A stretch of DNA of 64,000 bases, taken from the NCBI GenBank assembly GCA_963815125.1, contig CAWFFM010000003.1, positions 806,001 through 870,000 of the forward strand, written 5' to 3'. Every line of letters begins with the position of its first letter. Positions within the stretch are counted from its first letter, which is position 1. The notes beneath the pieces were generated by a model. The model searched no databases and was not told where the DNA came from. It saw only the letters and a list, made by a program, of their open reading frames with translations. Below, piece by piece: positions 8,468-16,462 of the stretch. The translations under genes were made by a program, and so were the position numbers. This DNA is from Actinocatenispora sp963815125 (GTDB lineage Bacteria > Actinomycetota > Actinomycetes > Mycobacteriales > Micromonosporaceae).

Positions 8468-10180
8468 GTGCGGGCACGTGTGACGATCGAGCCAGGACGA
8501 TATCGCGGATGCGTCCGGCCGCCCGGCTGGCGGTCCCGTCACGGCAGAGGAGCTCCGATCAGCACTCCGACCGGCCCCGACCAGCGCGACCCGCAGGACC
8601 CGGCAGGGTCCCGGAGCAGCGCGCCGGTCGACACCTCCCCGCCGGCCGACCGGACCGCACCCGCGGCGGGTTCGCGACCCGGCCCGTACCCGCCCCGGAT
8701 CCTGCGGCCGAACCTGGTCCGGGCCGCCCCGGCCCCCGGCTACCGGCCAGGGCCGGCCCCCCGGTACGCGACACCCCCGCCGTACGCGATGCCGCCGTAC
8801 GCGATGCCCGACCACCGACCACCGCAGGGCACCCGGCCGTACCCGATGGCTCCGCCCGCGCTGCCCGGCCCGCTGCCGCAGGCACCGCCGGGACCGCCGG
8901 CCGGCCCGGGCCTGCCGCCACCCGCCGTCGGCCCGACCGGGCCCCGACTGCACCGCACCAACGACGGCCGGGCCCTCGCCGGTGTCGCCGCCGGGATCGC
9001 CCGGCATCTGCGGGTACCGGTACTGGCCGTCCGGATCGTGTTCGTCGTCCTGATCCTCGCCTACGGCCTGGGCGCCATCCTGTACGCGGCGTTCTGGGCG
9101 GTGCTGCCGGTCGACCGGTCCAGTCGGACCACCCGGCGCGACACCGGGCAACTGGTCGCGCTCGCCGTACTGGGCGTGGGGCTGGCGGCGCTGTCCGGCG
9201 CGGTCGGCTGGGGCGGCACCACTCTGCTGCTGGGGCTGCTGGCCGCGGTGATCGCGGTCGGCGCGGGCGTGATCTGGCACCAGGCGGATCCGGAACGGCG
9301 GCGTCGGCTTGAGGAGGCCGGCGTACCGGACATGTCCCAGCTGCCGCTGGTCGGCCGGGTGGCCGGCGCGCTCGGTGACCGGCGGGCGATGATCCTGCGG
9401 TTCGGTGCCGGCGCCTCGCTGGTGGTGGTCGGCATCATCGGCGTACTGGCCATCGCCTCGGCGATGTCCGGTACCCAGACCAGCTGGACCGCGATGCTCA
9501 ACGGGCTGCTGTTCGCCCTGATCGCGGTCGCCGGCATCTCGTTGGTCTTCGGACCCCTGCTGTGGCGTTCGATGGGCGCGCTGCGTACCGAGCGGGAGGC
9601 CCGGATCCGGGAGACCGAACGCGCGGAGATCGCTGCCATGGTGCACGACCAGGTACTGCACACCCTGGCGCTGATCCAGCGCAACGCGCAGGACTCCCGC
9701 GAGGTCCTGCGGCTGGCCCGGGGCCAGGAACGCACCCTGCGCAACTGGCTGTACAAGCCGGCCGCGTCGCCGGCGGAGAAGATCAGCGCGGCGCTGGAGG
9801 AGGCATCCGCCGAGGTCGAGAACTCGTTCGCGATCAGCGTGGACACCGTGGTGGTGGGCGACTGCGACGTCGACCCGGACATCGCCGCGCTGACCGCCGC
9901 GGCCCGGGAGGCGATGGTCAACGCCGGCAAGCATGCGAAGGTCGAGACCATCTCGCTGTACGCGGAGGTGGAGCCCGAACAGGTCAGCGTGTTCGTCCGG
10001 GACCGGGGTGTCGGCTTCGATCCGGCCAGGGTGAAGGATGACCGGCACGGGCTGCAGGGCTCGATCATCGGCCGGATGGAGCGGCACGGTGGCAAGGTTG
10101 AGGTCCGGAGCACACCGGGCGAGGGCACCGAGATCCGGCTCTACATGCCACGGGCCGCGAGCAGGGGAGAGCGCAAGTGA
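8468..10180 (+). CDS. PspC-domain sensor histidine kinase (NarL/DesK type)
   Basis: Membrane sensor kinase, about 570 residues from the GTG at 8468. A Pro-rich N-terminus of about 150 residues precedes a PspC domain (about residues 160-220, RTNDGRALAGVAAGIARHLR...). Several membrane helices follow, then a HisKA_3 dimerisation helix with the phospho-acceptor His near residue 392 (MVHDQVLHT) and an HATPase_c domain (AAREAMVNAGKHA, RDRGVGFDP, HGLQGSI). It would phosphorylate the response regulator that starts 21 bp after its stop. The true start is doubtful. GTG 8468 has no good ribosome-binding site. A strong GAGGAG at 8547-8552 is followed after 5 nt by an in-frame ATC at 8558. Confidence 0.88.
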   Translation: MRARVTIEPGRYRGCVRPPGWRSRHGRGAPISTPTGPDQRDPQDPAGSRSSAPVDTSPPADRTAPAAGSRPGPYPPRILRPNLVRAAPAPGYRPGPAPRYATPPPYAMPPYAMPDHRPPQGTRPYPMAPPALPGPLPQAPPGPPAGPGLPPPAVGPTGPRLHRTNDGRALAGVAAGIARHLRVPVLAVRIVFVVLILAYGLGAILYAAFWAVLPVDRSSRTTRRDTGQLVALAVLGVGLAALSGAVGWGGTTLLLGLLAAVIAVGAGVIWHQADPERRRRLEEAGVPDMSQLPLVGRVAGALGDRRAMILRFGAGASLVVVGIIGVLAIASAMSGTQTSWTAMLNGLLFALIAVAGISLVFGPLLWRSMGALRTEREARIRETERAEIAAMVHDQVLHTLALIQRNAQDSREVLRLARGQERTLRNWLYKPAASPAEKISAALEEASAEVENSFAISVDTVVVGDCDVDPDIAALTAAAREAMVNAGKHAKVETISLYAEVEPEQVSVFVRDRGVGFDPARVKDDRHGLQGSIIGRMERHGGKVEVRSTPGEGTEIRLYMPRAASRGERK

Positions 10181-10201
10181 CGAGGCGTACCGGGACCAGC
10201 G

Positions 10202-10885
10202 ATGAGTGACCCGACACCCACATCGACACCACCGGCCGGGACGGACCGGCCGCTGCGGGTGTTCCTGGTCGACGACCATGCCATGTTCCGCACCGGTGTA
10301 CGGGCCGAGCTCGGTTCGCGGGTGTCGGTGATCGGAGAGGCCGCCACCGTCCAGCAGGCCATCACCGAGATCGGGGCGCAGCAGCCGGACGTCGTACTGC
10401 TCGACGTGCACATGCCCGACGGCGGCGGCCGGGCCGTACTGGAGGCGATGCGCAAGACGCACCCGCAGGTGAAGTTCCTGGCGCTGTCGGTGTCCGACGC
10501 GGCCGAGGACGTCATCGGGCTGATCCGGGCCGGCGCCCGCGGGTACGTGACGAAGACCATCTCGGCCGATGAGCTGGCCGACGCGATCCGCCGGGTCGCC
10601 GACGGCGACGCGGTGTTCAGCCCCAGGCTGGCCGGTTTCGTACTGGACGCTTTCGCGTCCCGGTCCGACCAGCCGGTCAGCGACCCGGAACTGGACCAGC
10701 TGACCAACCGGGAACGCGAGGTGCTGCGGCTGCTGGCCCGCGGCTACGCGTACAAGGAGATCGCCAAGGAGCTGTTCATCTCGATCAAGACGGTCGAGAC
10801 GCACGTCTCCAACGTGCTGCGCAAGCTGCAGATGTCCAACCGGTACGAGCTGTCCCGGTGGGCGGCGGACCGCCGCCTGGTCTGA
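10202..10885 (+). CDS. LuxR-family (NarL/LiaR-type) response regulator
   Basis: A 227-residue two-domain regulator. The receiver domain has the acidic pair Asp24/Asp25, the phospho-acceptor Asp68 in VVLLDVHMPDGGG and a Lys in VTKTISADEL. A linker leads to a LuxR-type helix-turn-helix (LTNREREVLRLLARGYAYKE...SIKTVETHVSNVLRKL). It is transcribed with the kinase upstream. Target genes are not known, but the opposing PspC/LiaF-like gene is the natural candidate for autoregulation, as in LiaFSR-type systems. Confidence 0.93.
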   Translation: MSDPTPTSTPPAGTDRPLRVFLVDDHAMFRTGVRAELGSRVSVIGEAATVQQAITEIGAQQPDVVLLDVHMPDGGGRAVLEAMRKTHPQVKFLALSVSDAAEDVIGLIRAGARGYVTKTISADELADAIRRVADGDAVFSPRLAGFVLDAFASRSDQPVSDPELDQLTNREREVLRLLARGYAYKEIAKELFISIKTVETHVSNVLRKLQMSNRYELSRWAADRRLV

Positions 10886-10894
10886 GTCGCGGCG

Positions 10895-10984
10895 CCGGCC
10901 GGGCTCGGTCCGACCGGCCGGGTCGAGCCGATCGGGCCGGGTCGAGCCGATCGGGCCGGGTCGGCCCAGCCCGGCCGGGGTTTT
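10895..10984 (+). terminator. terminator-like hairpin with an internal repeat, downstream of the response regulator
   Basis: Arms ccggccgggct (10895-10905) and agcccggccgg (10968-10978) are complementary over 11 bp and are followed by GGTTTT at 10979-10984. The large loop contains a 19-bp tandem repeat. This fits a terminator for the kinase-regulator operon, though the loop is unusually long. Confidence 0.55.
10916..10963. repeat. 19-bp tandem repeat, 2.5 copies
   Basis: ggccgggtcgagccgatcg occurs at 10916-10934 and 10935-10953, with a partial third copy to 10963. It lies in the 396-bp gap between the response regulator stop and the thioester-protein start. The rest of this gap (about 10985-11281) holds the presumed promoter region of the surface protein, and no convincing ORF was seen there. 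Confidence 0.85.
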
Positions 10985-11281
10985 CCGTACCGGCCGGTCG
11001 ACGTTGCGTGTCCTGTTTCACCATGAGCCGCGTGTCACCGCGTGTCGCAGTTCTGTGAACAAGATCCCTCCGCTACGGGGCTTGTACGGTAGGTCAGACC
11101 CGCGTACGGTCTGGTTCTACTTCGCGTCCAGTGATCAGATATGACCATTTCGTGGATCGGCGCGCAGCGAAGTGAACTTTCCGCCACGTTGCGCGGCGTA
11201 TCTATCCTCGACACTCCCGGCGAGTCCACCCGCTGCGGCGGCTGGCCCGGGCCATCACTCCCCGAACAGAGGAAGCTCCCC

Positions 11282-12499
11282 GTGTTCCTGCGACAGACCC
11301 GGCACAGAGCCTTACTCCGCACCGCCCTGGTGGCTGCCGCCGCCGGTGTGCTCGCGCTCAGCGGTGCCACCGGCGCGTACGCCAAGAGCGGTGACGCGAA
11401 GACCCCGACCACGCTGGACGCGCCGGCCTCGGCCGATGGTGCGGCCGCCATCGGCCGCGGCGACCGGATCGCGTGGCTGAAGGACAACATGCACGACGGT
11501 GGCGCTCCGGTCATCGTCTTCTCGTTGAAGTTCTCCGATGGCAGCAGCCGCACGGCCTACTGCATCGACTACCACCACAACGCCGACAACACCGGGCACA
11601 CGTACAAGCCGGGTCAGTGGAACGGTTCGAACGTCAAGAACCTGCCCAGGATCCAGTGGATCCTGACCAACAGCTTCCCGCACCTGTCGGCGACCGCCGT
11701 ACTGCACGCCGCGGGTGTGACCGACACCAGTGGCCTCTCGGACACCGCGTTCGTGGCCTACGTCGGCACCCAGACCGCGATCTGGCACTACAGCGACGGT
11801 GTGGAGATCACCGGAAACTCGCAGCGCGACAACGGCTCCCTGGACAAGCCGCTGTCGGCGAAGGACTACGCGGCGGCCAGCAAGGTCCGCAGCTACCTGA
11901 TCAAGAAGGCCAGCGACGCACCGGAGCCGCCGGCCCCGGCCGTGTCCATCGACCCGGCCCAGGCCTCCGGTCACGCGGGTCAGCAGATCGGCCCGTTCAC
12001 CGTCGCCACCAGTGGCACCGTCGCCGGCCTGAAGATCACCGCCAGCGGTGACGCCAAGGTCGTCGACAAGGACGGCAAGCCGGTCGGCGCGCTCGGCAAC
12101 GGCGACAAGTTCTGGGTGACCACCGGCTCCACCGGGCAGGTTTCGGTGTCCGCCAAGGGTTCCGGCACCATTCCGACCGGGCAGGTCTACCTGGCCAAGA
12201 ACGGGCCGCACACGTTCCAGAAGTTGATCCTGGCCGACACTGCGACCCGCGACGTCAACGCCTCCGCCGCGGTGACGGTCACGGCAGCGCCGTCGCCGAG
12301 CCCGTCGTCGGCTGCGCCGTCCCCGAGTGCGTCGAGTTCCGCGGCGGCCCCGGCCTCGCCGAGCGCCTCCGGCCAGGCCGGCGGCGGTCTGCCGGTGACC
12401 GGCACCTCGCTGCCGATCATCATCGGCGTTGCGCTGGTGCTGCTGGTGGGTGGCGGCGCGATCGTCGTCCTCGCCCGGCGTCGTCGCCTCACGCACTGA
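11282..12499 (+). CDS. LPXTG-anchored thioester-domain (TQXA) surface protein
   Basis: Secreted, wall-anchored protein of 405 residues. A signal peptide ends near AYA-K (residue 35). A thioester domain follows with the Cys in TAYCIDYHH (Cys94) and the Gln in the TQTAIWHY box (Gln164). In this family Cys and Gln form an internal thioester that can bond covalently to host or surface amines. A beta-rich domain (about 215-330), a Ser/Ala/Pro linker, an LPVTG sortase motif, a membrane helix and a basic tail (RRRRLTH) complete it. GTG 11282 is chosen because AGAGGAAG lies 6-7 nt upstream and the signal peptide then has normal length; the longer in-frame ATG at 11141 would spoil it. Confidence 0.88.
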   Translation: MFLRQTRHRALLRTALVAAAAGVLALSGATGAYAKSGDAKTPTTLDAPASADGAAAIGRGDRIAWLKDNMHDGGAPVIVFSLKFSDGSSRTAYCIDYHHNADNTGHTYKPGQWNGSNVKNLPRIQWILTNSFPHLSATAVLHAAGVTDTSGLSDTAFVAYVGTQTAIWHYSDGVEITGNSQRDNGSLDKPLSAKDYAAASKVRSYLIKKASDAPEPPAPAVSIDPAQASGHAGQQIGPFTVATSGTVAGLKITASGDAKVVDKDGKPVGALGNGDKFWVTTGSTGQVSVSAKGSGTIPTGQVYLAKNGPHTFQKLILADTATRDVNASAAVTVTAAPSPSPSSAAPSPSASSSAAAPASPSASGQAGGGLPVTGTSLPIIIGVALVLLVGGGAIVVLARRRRLTH

Positions 12500-12552
12500 T
12501 CGTGCCGACCGCCCGGGTCCTATCCGGGCAGTAGTTCACTGACGCAGGTGCC

Positions 12553-12590
12553 CACGGCCGGTCGGTTCCCGACGGAACCGGCCGGCCGTG
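12553..12590. terminator. bidirectional hairpin terminator
   Basis: A 17-bp stem with one G-T pair (12553-12569 and 12574-12590, 4-nt loop) lies between the convergent thioester-protein and PIG-L deacetylase genes. Confidence 0.8.
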
Positions 12591-12602
12591 TGGTGCGGTG
12601 GG

Positions 12603-13334
12603 TCAGTCCCGGGCGATGTTGAAGCTCTCCGCGATCCGCCCGGCCGGCATCCCCGCATGCTGCGCGAGGGCACCGAAGCGTTCCCGCAACATCGCCACGA
12701 CGGCGTCCGGGTCCGACAGCTGGCTGGCGTGCGAGCGCAGTGCCTGGATCTTCCGCTCGAAGGTGTCCGTGACGTCGACGAAGTGGTCCGGGTCGGAGCC
12801 GCCGGAGTACCAGATCTCCGGTACGGTCCACGCGTCCAGGTCTTCGTCGGCGAGCAGTTCCGGGTGCGCGAACGGGTTACGCGCGTCGGGGTAGACGGCG
12901 TACGTGGTGGCCTGTCCGACCGCCTGGTGGTCGGGGTGGTCCGGGCCGCCGAGCCGTTTCCACGTGCGTTCCGGTGAGTTGGTGAGTACCAGGTCGGGCC
13001 GGAACCTGCGGATCTGCCGGGTGATGTCACGCCGCAGTTCGTGGGTCACGTACACCGCTCCGTCGGGGTAGCCGTCGAGGAACGTGACGTCACTGACGCC
13101 GACCGCGTCGGCCGCGGCCCGCTGCTCGGCCTCCCTGATCTGCGGCATCTGCTCCCGCGGGGTGTCGTCGAAGCCGCCCGCGTCGCCCCGTGTCACCAGT
13201 ACGTAGGCGACTTCGATGCCCTGGTCGGTCCAGTGGGCGATGGTGCCGGCCGCACCGAAGTCGATGTCGTCCGGGTGCGCGAACACGCCGAGCACCCGCT
13301 TGACCGCATTGCCGGGTTCAGGTGATTGGGTCAC
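12603..13334 (-). CDS. PIG-L/LmbE-family deacetylase
   Basis: A 243-residue zinc-dependent amidase/deacetylase. The family motif AHPDD appears at the N-terminus (GVFAHPDDIDFGAAG), followed by TRGDAGG, and further zinc-site histidines follow (DHPDHQAVG). Relatives include MshB and Mca, which act in mycothiol metabolism, and GlcNAc-PI de-N-acetylases. The exact substrate cannot be told from sequence. It is a stand-alone gene convergent with the surface-protein gene. Confidence 0.88.
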   Translation of the reverse strand: MTQSPEPGNAVKRVLGVFAHPDDIDFGAAGTIAHWTDQGIEVAYVLVTRGDAGGFDDTPREQMPQIREAEQRAAADAVGVSDVTFLDGYPDGAVYVTHELRRDITRQIRRFRPDLVLTNSPERTWKRLGGPDHPDHQAVGQATTYAVYPDARNPFAHPELLADEDLDAWTVPEIWYSGGSDPDHFVDVTDTFERKIQALRSHASQLSDPDAVVAMLRERFGALAQHAGMPAGRIAESFNIARD

Positions 13335-13402
13335 GGCCCGATGCTAGAAGGTCGCCTCGACTGCCGCGTGGTCACGCGTCCGATGTGTGGCGTACGGGGT
13401 GG

Positions 13403-13759
13403 TCACGGCGCTTCGGTTCCGCCGAGCGGGCCACGCCCGGCACGCAGGATGAGCAGCGCGACCTGGGTACCGTCCGGGCCGAGCCCCTGCCGGTAGCGCT
13501 CCATGATCTCGCGCTCCCGGGACAGTACGAGTCGGGTACCGCCGGAGGCGATCCGGGTCGCGCCGACCTCCTTGGAGGCGGCGGCCCGTTCCTGCCAGAG
13601 CGAGATGATCTGGCCGTCGATCTCGTCGATGCGGTGTCGCAGGTGACCGATCCGGTCTCGGGCGGCCGGCTCGTGGGTGCCGGTGTCGGTGGGCCGGTCG
13701 TCGGACCGGCCACCGGTCGCCTGGTCGTCGGTGGACTGGTCGGCGGGAGCGGGGCTCAT
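13403..13759 (-). CDS. chorismate mutase (AroQ type)
   Basis: Converts chorismate to prephenate, the branch point toward phenylalanine and tyrosine. The protein has 118 residues, and the all-helical AroQ core is visible: HLRHRIDEIDGQIISLWQER, then ASKEVGATR and a second basic helix REREIMERYRQ. This is the size of the monofunctional intracellular enzyme. The ATG at 13759 is preceded by GAGGAG. An Asp/Thr/Pro-rich N-terminal tail of about 30 residues precedes the core. A 240-nt leader with two hairpins lies upstream. Confidence 0.88.
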   Translation of the reverse strand: MSPAPADQSTDDQATGGRSDDRPTDTGTHEPAARDRIGHLRHRIDEIDGQIISLWQERAAASKEVGATRIASGGTRLVLSREREIMERYRQGLGPDGTQVALLILRAGRGPLGGTEAP

Positions 13760-13802
13760 CGGGAACTCCTCAGCTGGTGTCGGGTCCCGGCCCGGTACGA
13801 CG

Positions 13803-13833
13803 GAGCGCCCCGGGCGGGGAGCCCGGGGCGCTC
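13803..13833 (-). promoter_or_regulatory. strong hairpin in the chorismate mutase leader
   Basis: A 12-bp GC stem (13803-13814 with 13822-13833, 7-nt loop) lies about 45 nt ahead of the chorismate mutase start. A weaker 7-bp hairpin (tcgtgtc/gacacga) comes before it on the minus strand. The pair could be an attenuator or a terminator of an upstream transcript. There is no T tract. A possible 10-codon ORF (13861-13893, minus) lies ahead, but it has no ribosome-binding site and no aromatic codons. The rest of the 309-bp gap (13760-14068) contains only the M4 gene terminator. Confidence 0.4.
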
Positions 13834-14000
13834 GTGTCGATGGTCGCGTTCAGACACGACCTACGGCTGCCGGGACTCCGGTGCCATAGCCATAAAATCG
13901 TGGGCTGAACGTCACGCGCCGAGTATGCCACATGCTGGCCCGCGAGTCCGCCCACTGGGACGTCCTGCGCCGACCGGGTGATGGTCCGGACGCGGACGGA

Positions 14001-14035
14001 CCGCGGCCCGGGAGCTGGTCGCTCCCGGGCCGCGG
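14001..14035 (-). terminator. hairpin terminator after the M4 protease gene
   Basis: A perfect 15-bp stem (14001-14015 and 14021-14035, 5-nt loop) begins 34 bp beyond the protease stop codon on the minus strand. Confidence 0.75.
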
Positions 14036-14068
14036 CCGGTGATGTGCCCGTGCGCTCGTCCGGTCCGG

Positions 14069-16021
14069 TCAGAAGGTGACGGTCCAGGAGTTCAGCGTGC
14101 CGGTGTCGCCTGCGTAGACGTCACTGACCTTGAGCTTCCAGGCGCCGTTCTTCGTCTCGTCGGACGCGTTCACCGTGTACGTGGCGTTCACGTTGTCCGC
14201 GCTGTCCGAGCCGTTGGAGGACTTCAGCGTTGCTGTGTCACCCTTCGGTGAGATCAGCACGATCTGCAGGTCCCCACGGTAGGTGTGGGTGATGTGGACC
14301 GCGATCTTCATCGTGCTGCTGGCGTTGCCGGAGCAGCCGCTGACGTTGATGGTGCTGGTGATGCTGCCGCCGTCCGGGATGGCCGTCGGGGTGTTGTTGG
14401 TGGCGCTGGTGCAGCCGCCCGGCGGGGTGGTGGTCGCCGTGGGGGTGGGGGTGCCACCGCCACAGGAGCCGTCCGAACCGGAGACGCTCACCGCGGACCA
14501 GGCCGCCTGGGTGGCCTGGTACTCGGCGCTGCACAGCCCGTACAGGTCGGTGGCCGACTTCAGCGTGTCGGTACGGGCCTGGGCGTACGTCTCGTTGCTG
14601 TTGTAGTACGCGTCCAGCGCGTGGTACCAGATGTTCGCGGCCTTGTCCCGACCGATTCCGGTGACGCTGGAACCGTTGCAGGTCGGGCTGCTGCCGTATG
14701 CGGTGTTGCCACTGCCCTCGGCGAGCAGGAAGAACAGGTGGTTACCGACACCGGAGGAGTAGTGCGGGTCGGACTGCGGTACCGAGGAGGACCAGCAGTC
14801 GAACGACGCACCGTCCAGCGACGGGTGGTACATGTAGCGCAGCGGGGTCCCGTCACCGTTGATGTTGATCTCTTCGCCGATGTCGTAGTCGCCCGGGTCC
14901 TGCGAGTTGTTGGCGTAGAACTCGACCATGGTGCCGAAGATGTCGCTGTTGGCCTCGTTGATGCCGCCCACGTCACCGGAGTAGCCCAGGTTGGCGAGCG
15001 CTTCCGCGACACCGTGCGACATCTCGTGACCCGCGACGTCGATCTCGACCAGCGGCGCGTTGTTGCCGGAGCCGTCGCCGTAGGTCATCTGGGTGCCGTC
15101 CCAGAAGGCGTTGACGTAGTTGCTGCCGTAGTGCACCCGGCTGGGCACACCGCGGCCGTCACCGAAGATGCCGCTGCGACCCTGCTTGTTCTTGTAGTAG
15201 TCGAACGTGGTGGCGGCACCGTAGTGCGCGTCCACCGCGGCGCTGGCGCGGTCGGAGTTGTTCCCGTTGCCCCAGACGTTGTCCGAGTCGGTGAAGATCG
15301 TGCAGCTGCCGCTGGTGCTGTTGTGCATGTCGCACGTGTAGCCGTTGCCGTGCGACGGGTCGGTCATCGAGTACGACGGCGTGGTGTCGATCGACACCGT
15401 ACCGACGAAGATGCCGTGGCCGGTGCCGAGGACGTTCTCGACCTCGTCCCAGCTGCGGATCGTCCTGCCGTTGTCGGCGTTGACCAGGACGTGCTGACGG
15501 CTGGGGGTCTGCCCGTCGGTCTGGAAACCGCTGACGATCGTTTCGTACGCCAGTACCGGCGTGTTGGAGACGGCGTCGACGACCAGCGAGGGGGTACTGG
15601 TCTTGTCGATCTTGCCGTGATGCGCGGCGCGGGCCGCCTTGACCGCCGCGGCGGCGGTGATGCCGGGGGTGGTGCCGACGGCGATGGTCTTGTGCTGGGC
15701 GACCGACACACCGGCGTAGCTACCGCCCGGCGCGTTGTGCACCACGAAGTCGCCGCCGTAGACGGAGAGGCCGTGGTACGTGCGGTCGTAGCGGACGTGG
15801 GTGGCGCCGCTGTGGTCGGTGATGACCCGGTCGACCTTGAAGCTGTCGGCGCTGGAGGCGTGGATCGCGCTGTGGTGCGCGTCCAACGCCCGGTCGGCCT
15901 GGCTGATGGCCTGGGATCGGCTGGGCATGGTGGGCTTTGCGGATGCGGTTGCCGTCAGTCCGACGCCGATACCACCGGCGACGAGTACTGCGGCTCCCAC
16001 GGCGGCGAGGGTTCTTTTCAC
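14069..16021 (-). CDS. secreted M4-family (thermolysin-like) metalloprotease with P-domain
   Basis: A 650-residue secreted zinc protease. Parts in order are: a signal peptide (cleavage near ASA-K, residue 28); an FTP/PepSY-type propeptide; and the M4 catalytic domain with HEMSH (His332, Glu333, His336) and the third ligand region GGINEANSDIFGTMVE. A Thr/Pro linker follows, then a C-terminal proprotein-convertase P-domain (ITHTYRGDLQIVLISPKG, NSWTVTF) of about 110 residues. The GTG start at 16021 follows AGGAGG by 7 nt. It likely degrades extracellular protein; the propeptide implies autocatalytic activation after export. Confidence 0.95.
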   Translation of the reverse strand: MKRTLAAVGAAVLVAGGIGVGLTATASAKPTMPSRSQAISQADRALDAHHSAIHASSADSFKVDRVITDHSGATHVRYDRTYHGLSVYGGDFVVHNAPGGSYAGVSVAQHKTIAVGTTPGITAAAAVKAARAAHHGKIDKTSTPSLVVDAVSNTPVLAYETIVSGFQTDGQTPSRQHVLVNADNGRTIRSWDEVENVLGTGHGIFVGTVSIDTTPSYSMTDPSHGNGYTCDMHNSTSGSCTIFTDSDNVWGNGNNSDRASAAVDAHYGAATTFDYYKNKQGRSGIFGDGRGVPSRVHYGSNYVNAFWDGTQMTYGDGSGNNAPLVEIDVAGHEMSHGVAEALANLGYSGDVGGINEANSDIFGTMVEFYANNSQDPGDYDIGEEININGDGTPLRYMYHPSLDGASFDCWSSSVPQSDPHYSSGVGNHLFFLLAEGSGNTAYGSSPTCNGSSVTGIGRDKAANIWYHALDAYYNSNETYAQARTDTLKSATDLYGLCSAEYQATQAAWSAVSVSGSDGSCGGGTPTPTATTTPPGGCTSATNNTPTAIPDGGSITSTINVSGCSGNASSTMKIAVHITHTYRGDLQIVLISPKGDTATLKSSNGSDSADNVNATYTVNASDETKNGAWKLKVSDVYAGDTGTLNSWTVTF

Positions 16022-16068
16022 CCTGTGCCTCCTGGCTGCGAGGGGTCTGTGACTGTTGTCACGAATGG

Positions 16069-16097
16069 GATATAACCCGGACTCTCATGTCGCGTAA
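16069..16097 (-). promoter_or_regulatory. probable promoter of the M4 protease gene
   Basis: On the minus strand TTACGC (16097-16092) is separated by 17 bp from TATATC (16074-16069). This puts the start site near 16062, about 40 nt ahead of the GTG codon and 30 nt ahead of its AGGAGG. Confidence 0.5.
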
Positions 16098-16448
16098 AGA
16101 CTCCCTTAATCTGATCTTAAGGATAAAAAGAACATACGGCGTATAAGCGCTTTGCGGGTTCCCGACATGGCGGGATTATGCCGTGATTCCCTGACTGTTC
16201 CAGGCCTGTGCGGCCGCCGTACGGCGCGAGGGTCGCGTATCCGGAGTGCCGTCACACGGAGTCAAAATGCGCCCGGTAAGTCCATTCAGTCAGGTAGTTC
16301 ATCAAATGATGACTTCACCCGGAAATGCGAAAAGAATGCTCGGTGCGCTTTGTGACGGCAAGTAGAGGTCCCACCGGGAAAGGGTGCCTCTTCGGCGGTC
16401 TGCCGCCCGACGTCCCGCCGCCACGCTCAGCACGTCGGAGTGGGGACA

Positions 16449-16454
16449 TAGACT
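16449..16454 (+). promoter_or_regulatory. probable -10 box of pcrA, leaderless mRNA
   Basis: TAGACT ends 8 nt before the ATG at 16463, and no ribosome-binding site precedes that ATG. In actinomycetes this arrangement usually means transcription starts at or beside the start codon. No good -35 box is present. Confidence 0.45.
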
Positions 16455-16462
16455 CGGCTGCG

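Larger units (their letters stand above)
16022..16462. other. 441-bp divergent intergenic region, AT-rich in its left half
   Basis: Separates the M4 protease gene (minus) from pcrA (plus). About 16060-16150 is markedly AT-richer than the genes around it, and there is a small inverted repeat (tcatca-aa-tgatga, 16299-16312). It contains the protease promoter and, at its right end, the probable pcrA promoter. No convincing ORF was found; an in-frame upstream ATG for pcrA at 16325 gives a non-conserved extension. Confidence 0.6.

Noticed and set aside
13861..13893. Leader peptide upstream of chorismate mutase
   Set aside because: No ribosome-binding site and no aromatic codons, so coding is not supported; mentioned only as part of the leader.
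14285..16075. 596-residue plus-strand ORF opposite the M4 protease gene
   Set aside because: Low-complexity Val/Ala/Gly/Arg composition with no domain. It is an antisense shadow of a well-supported gene in high-GC DNA.
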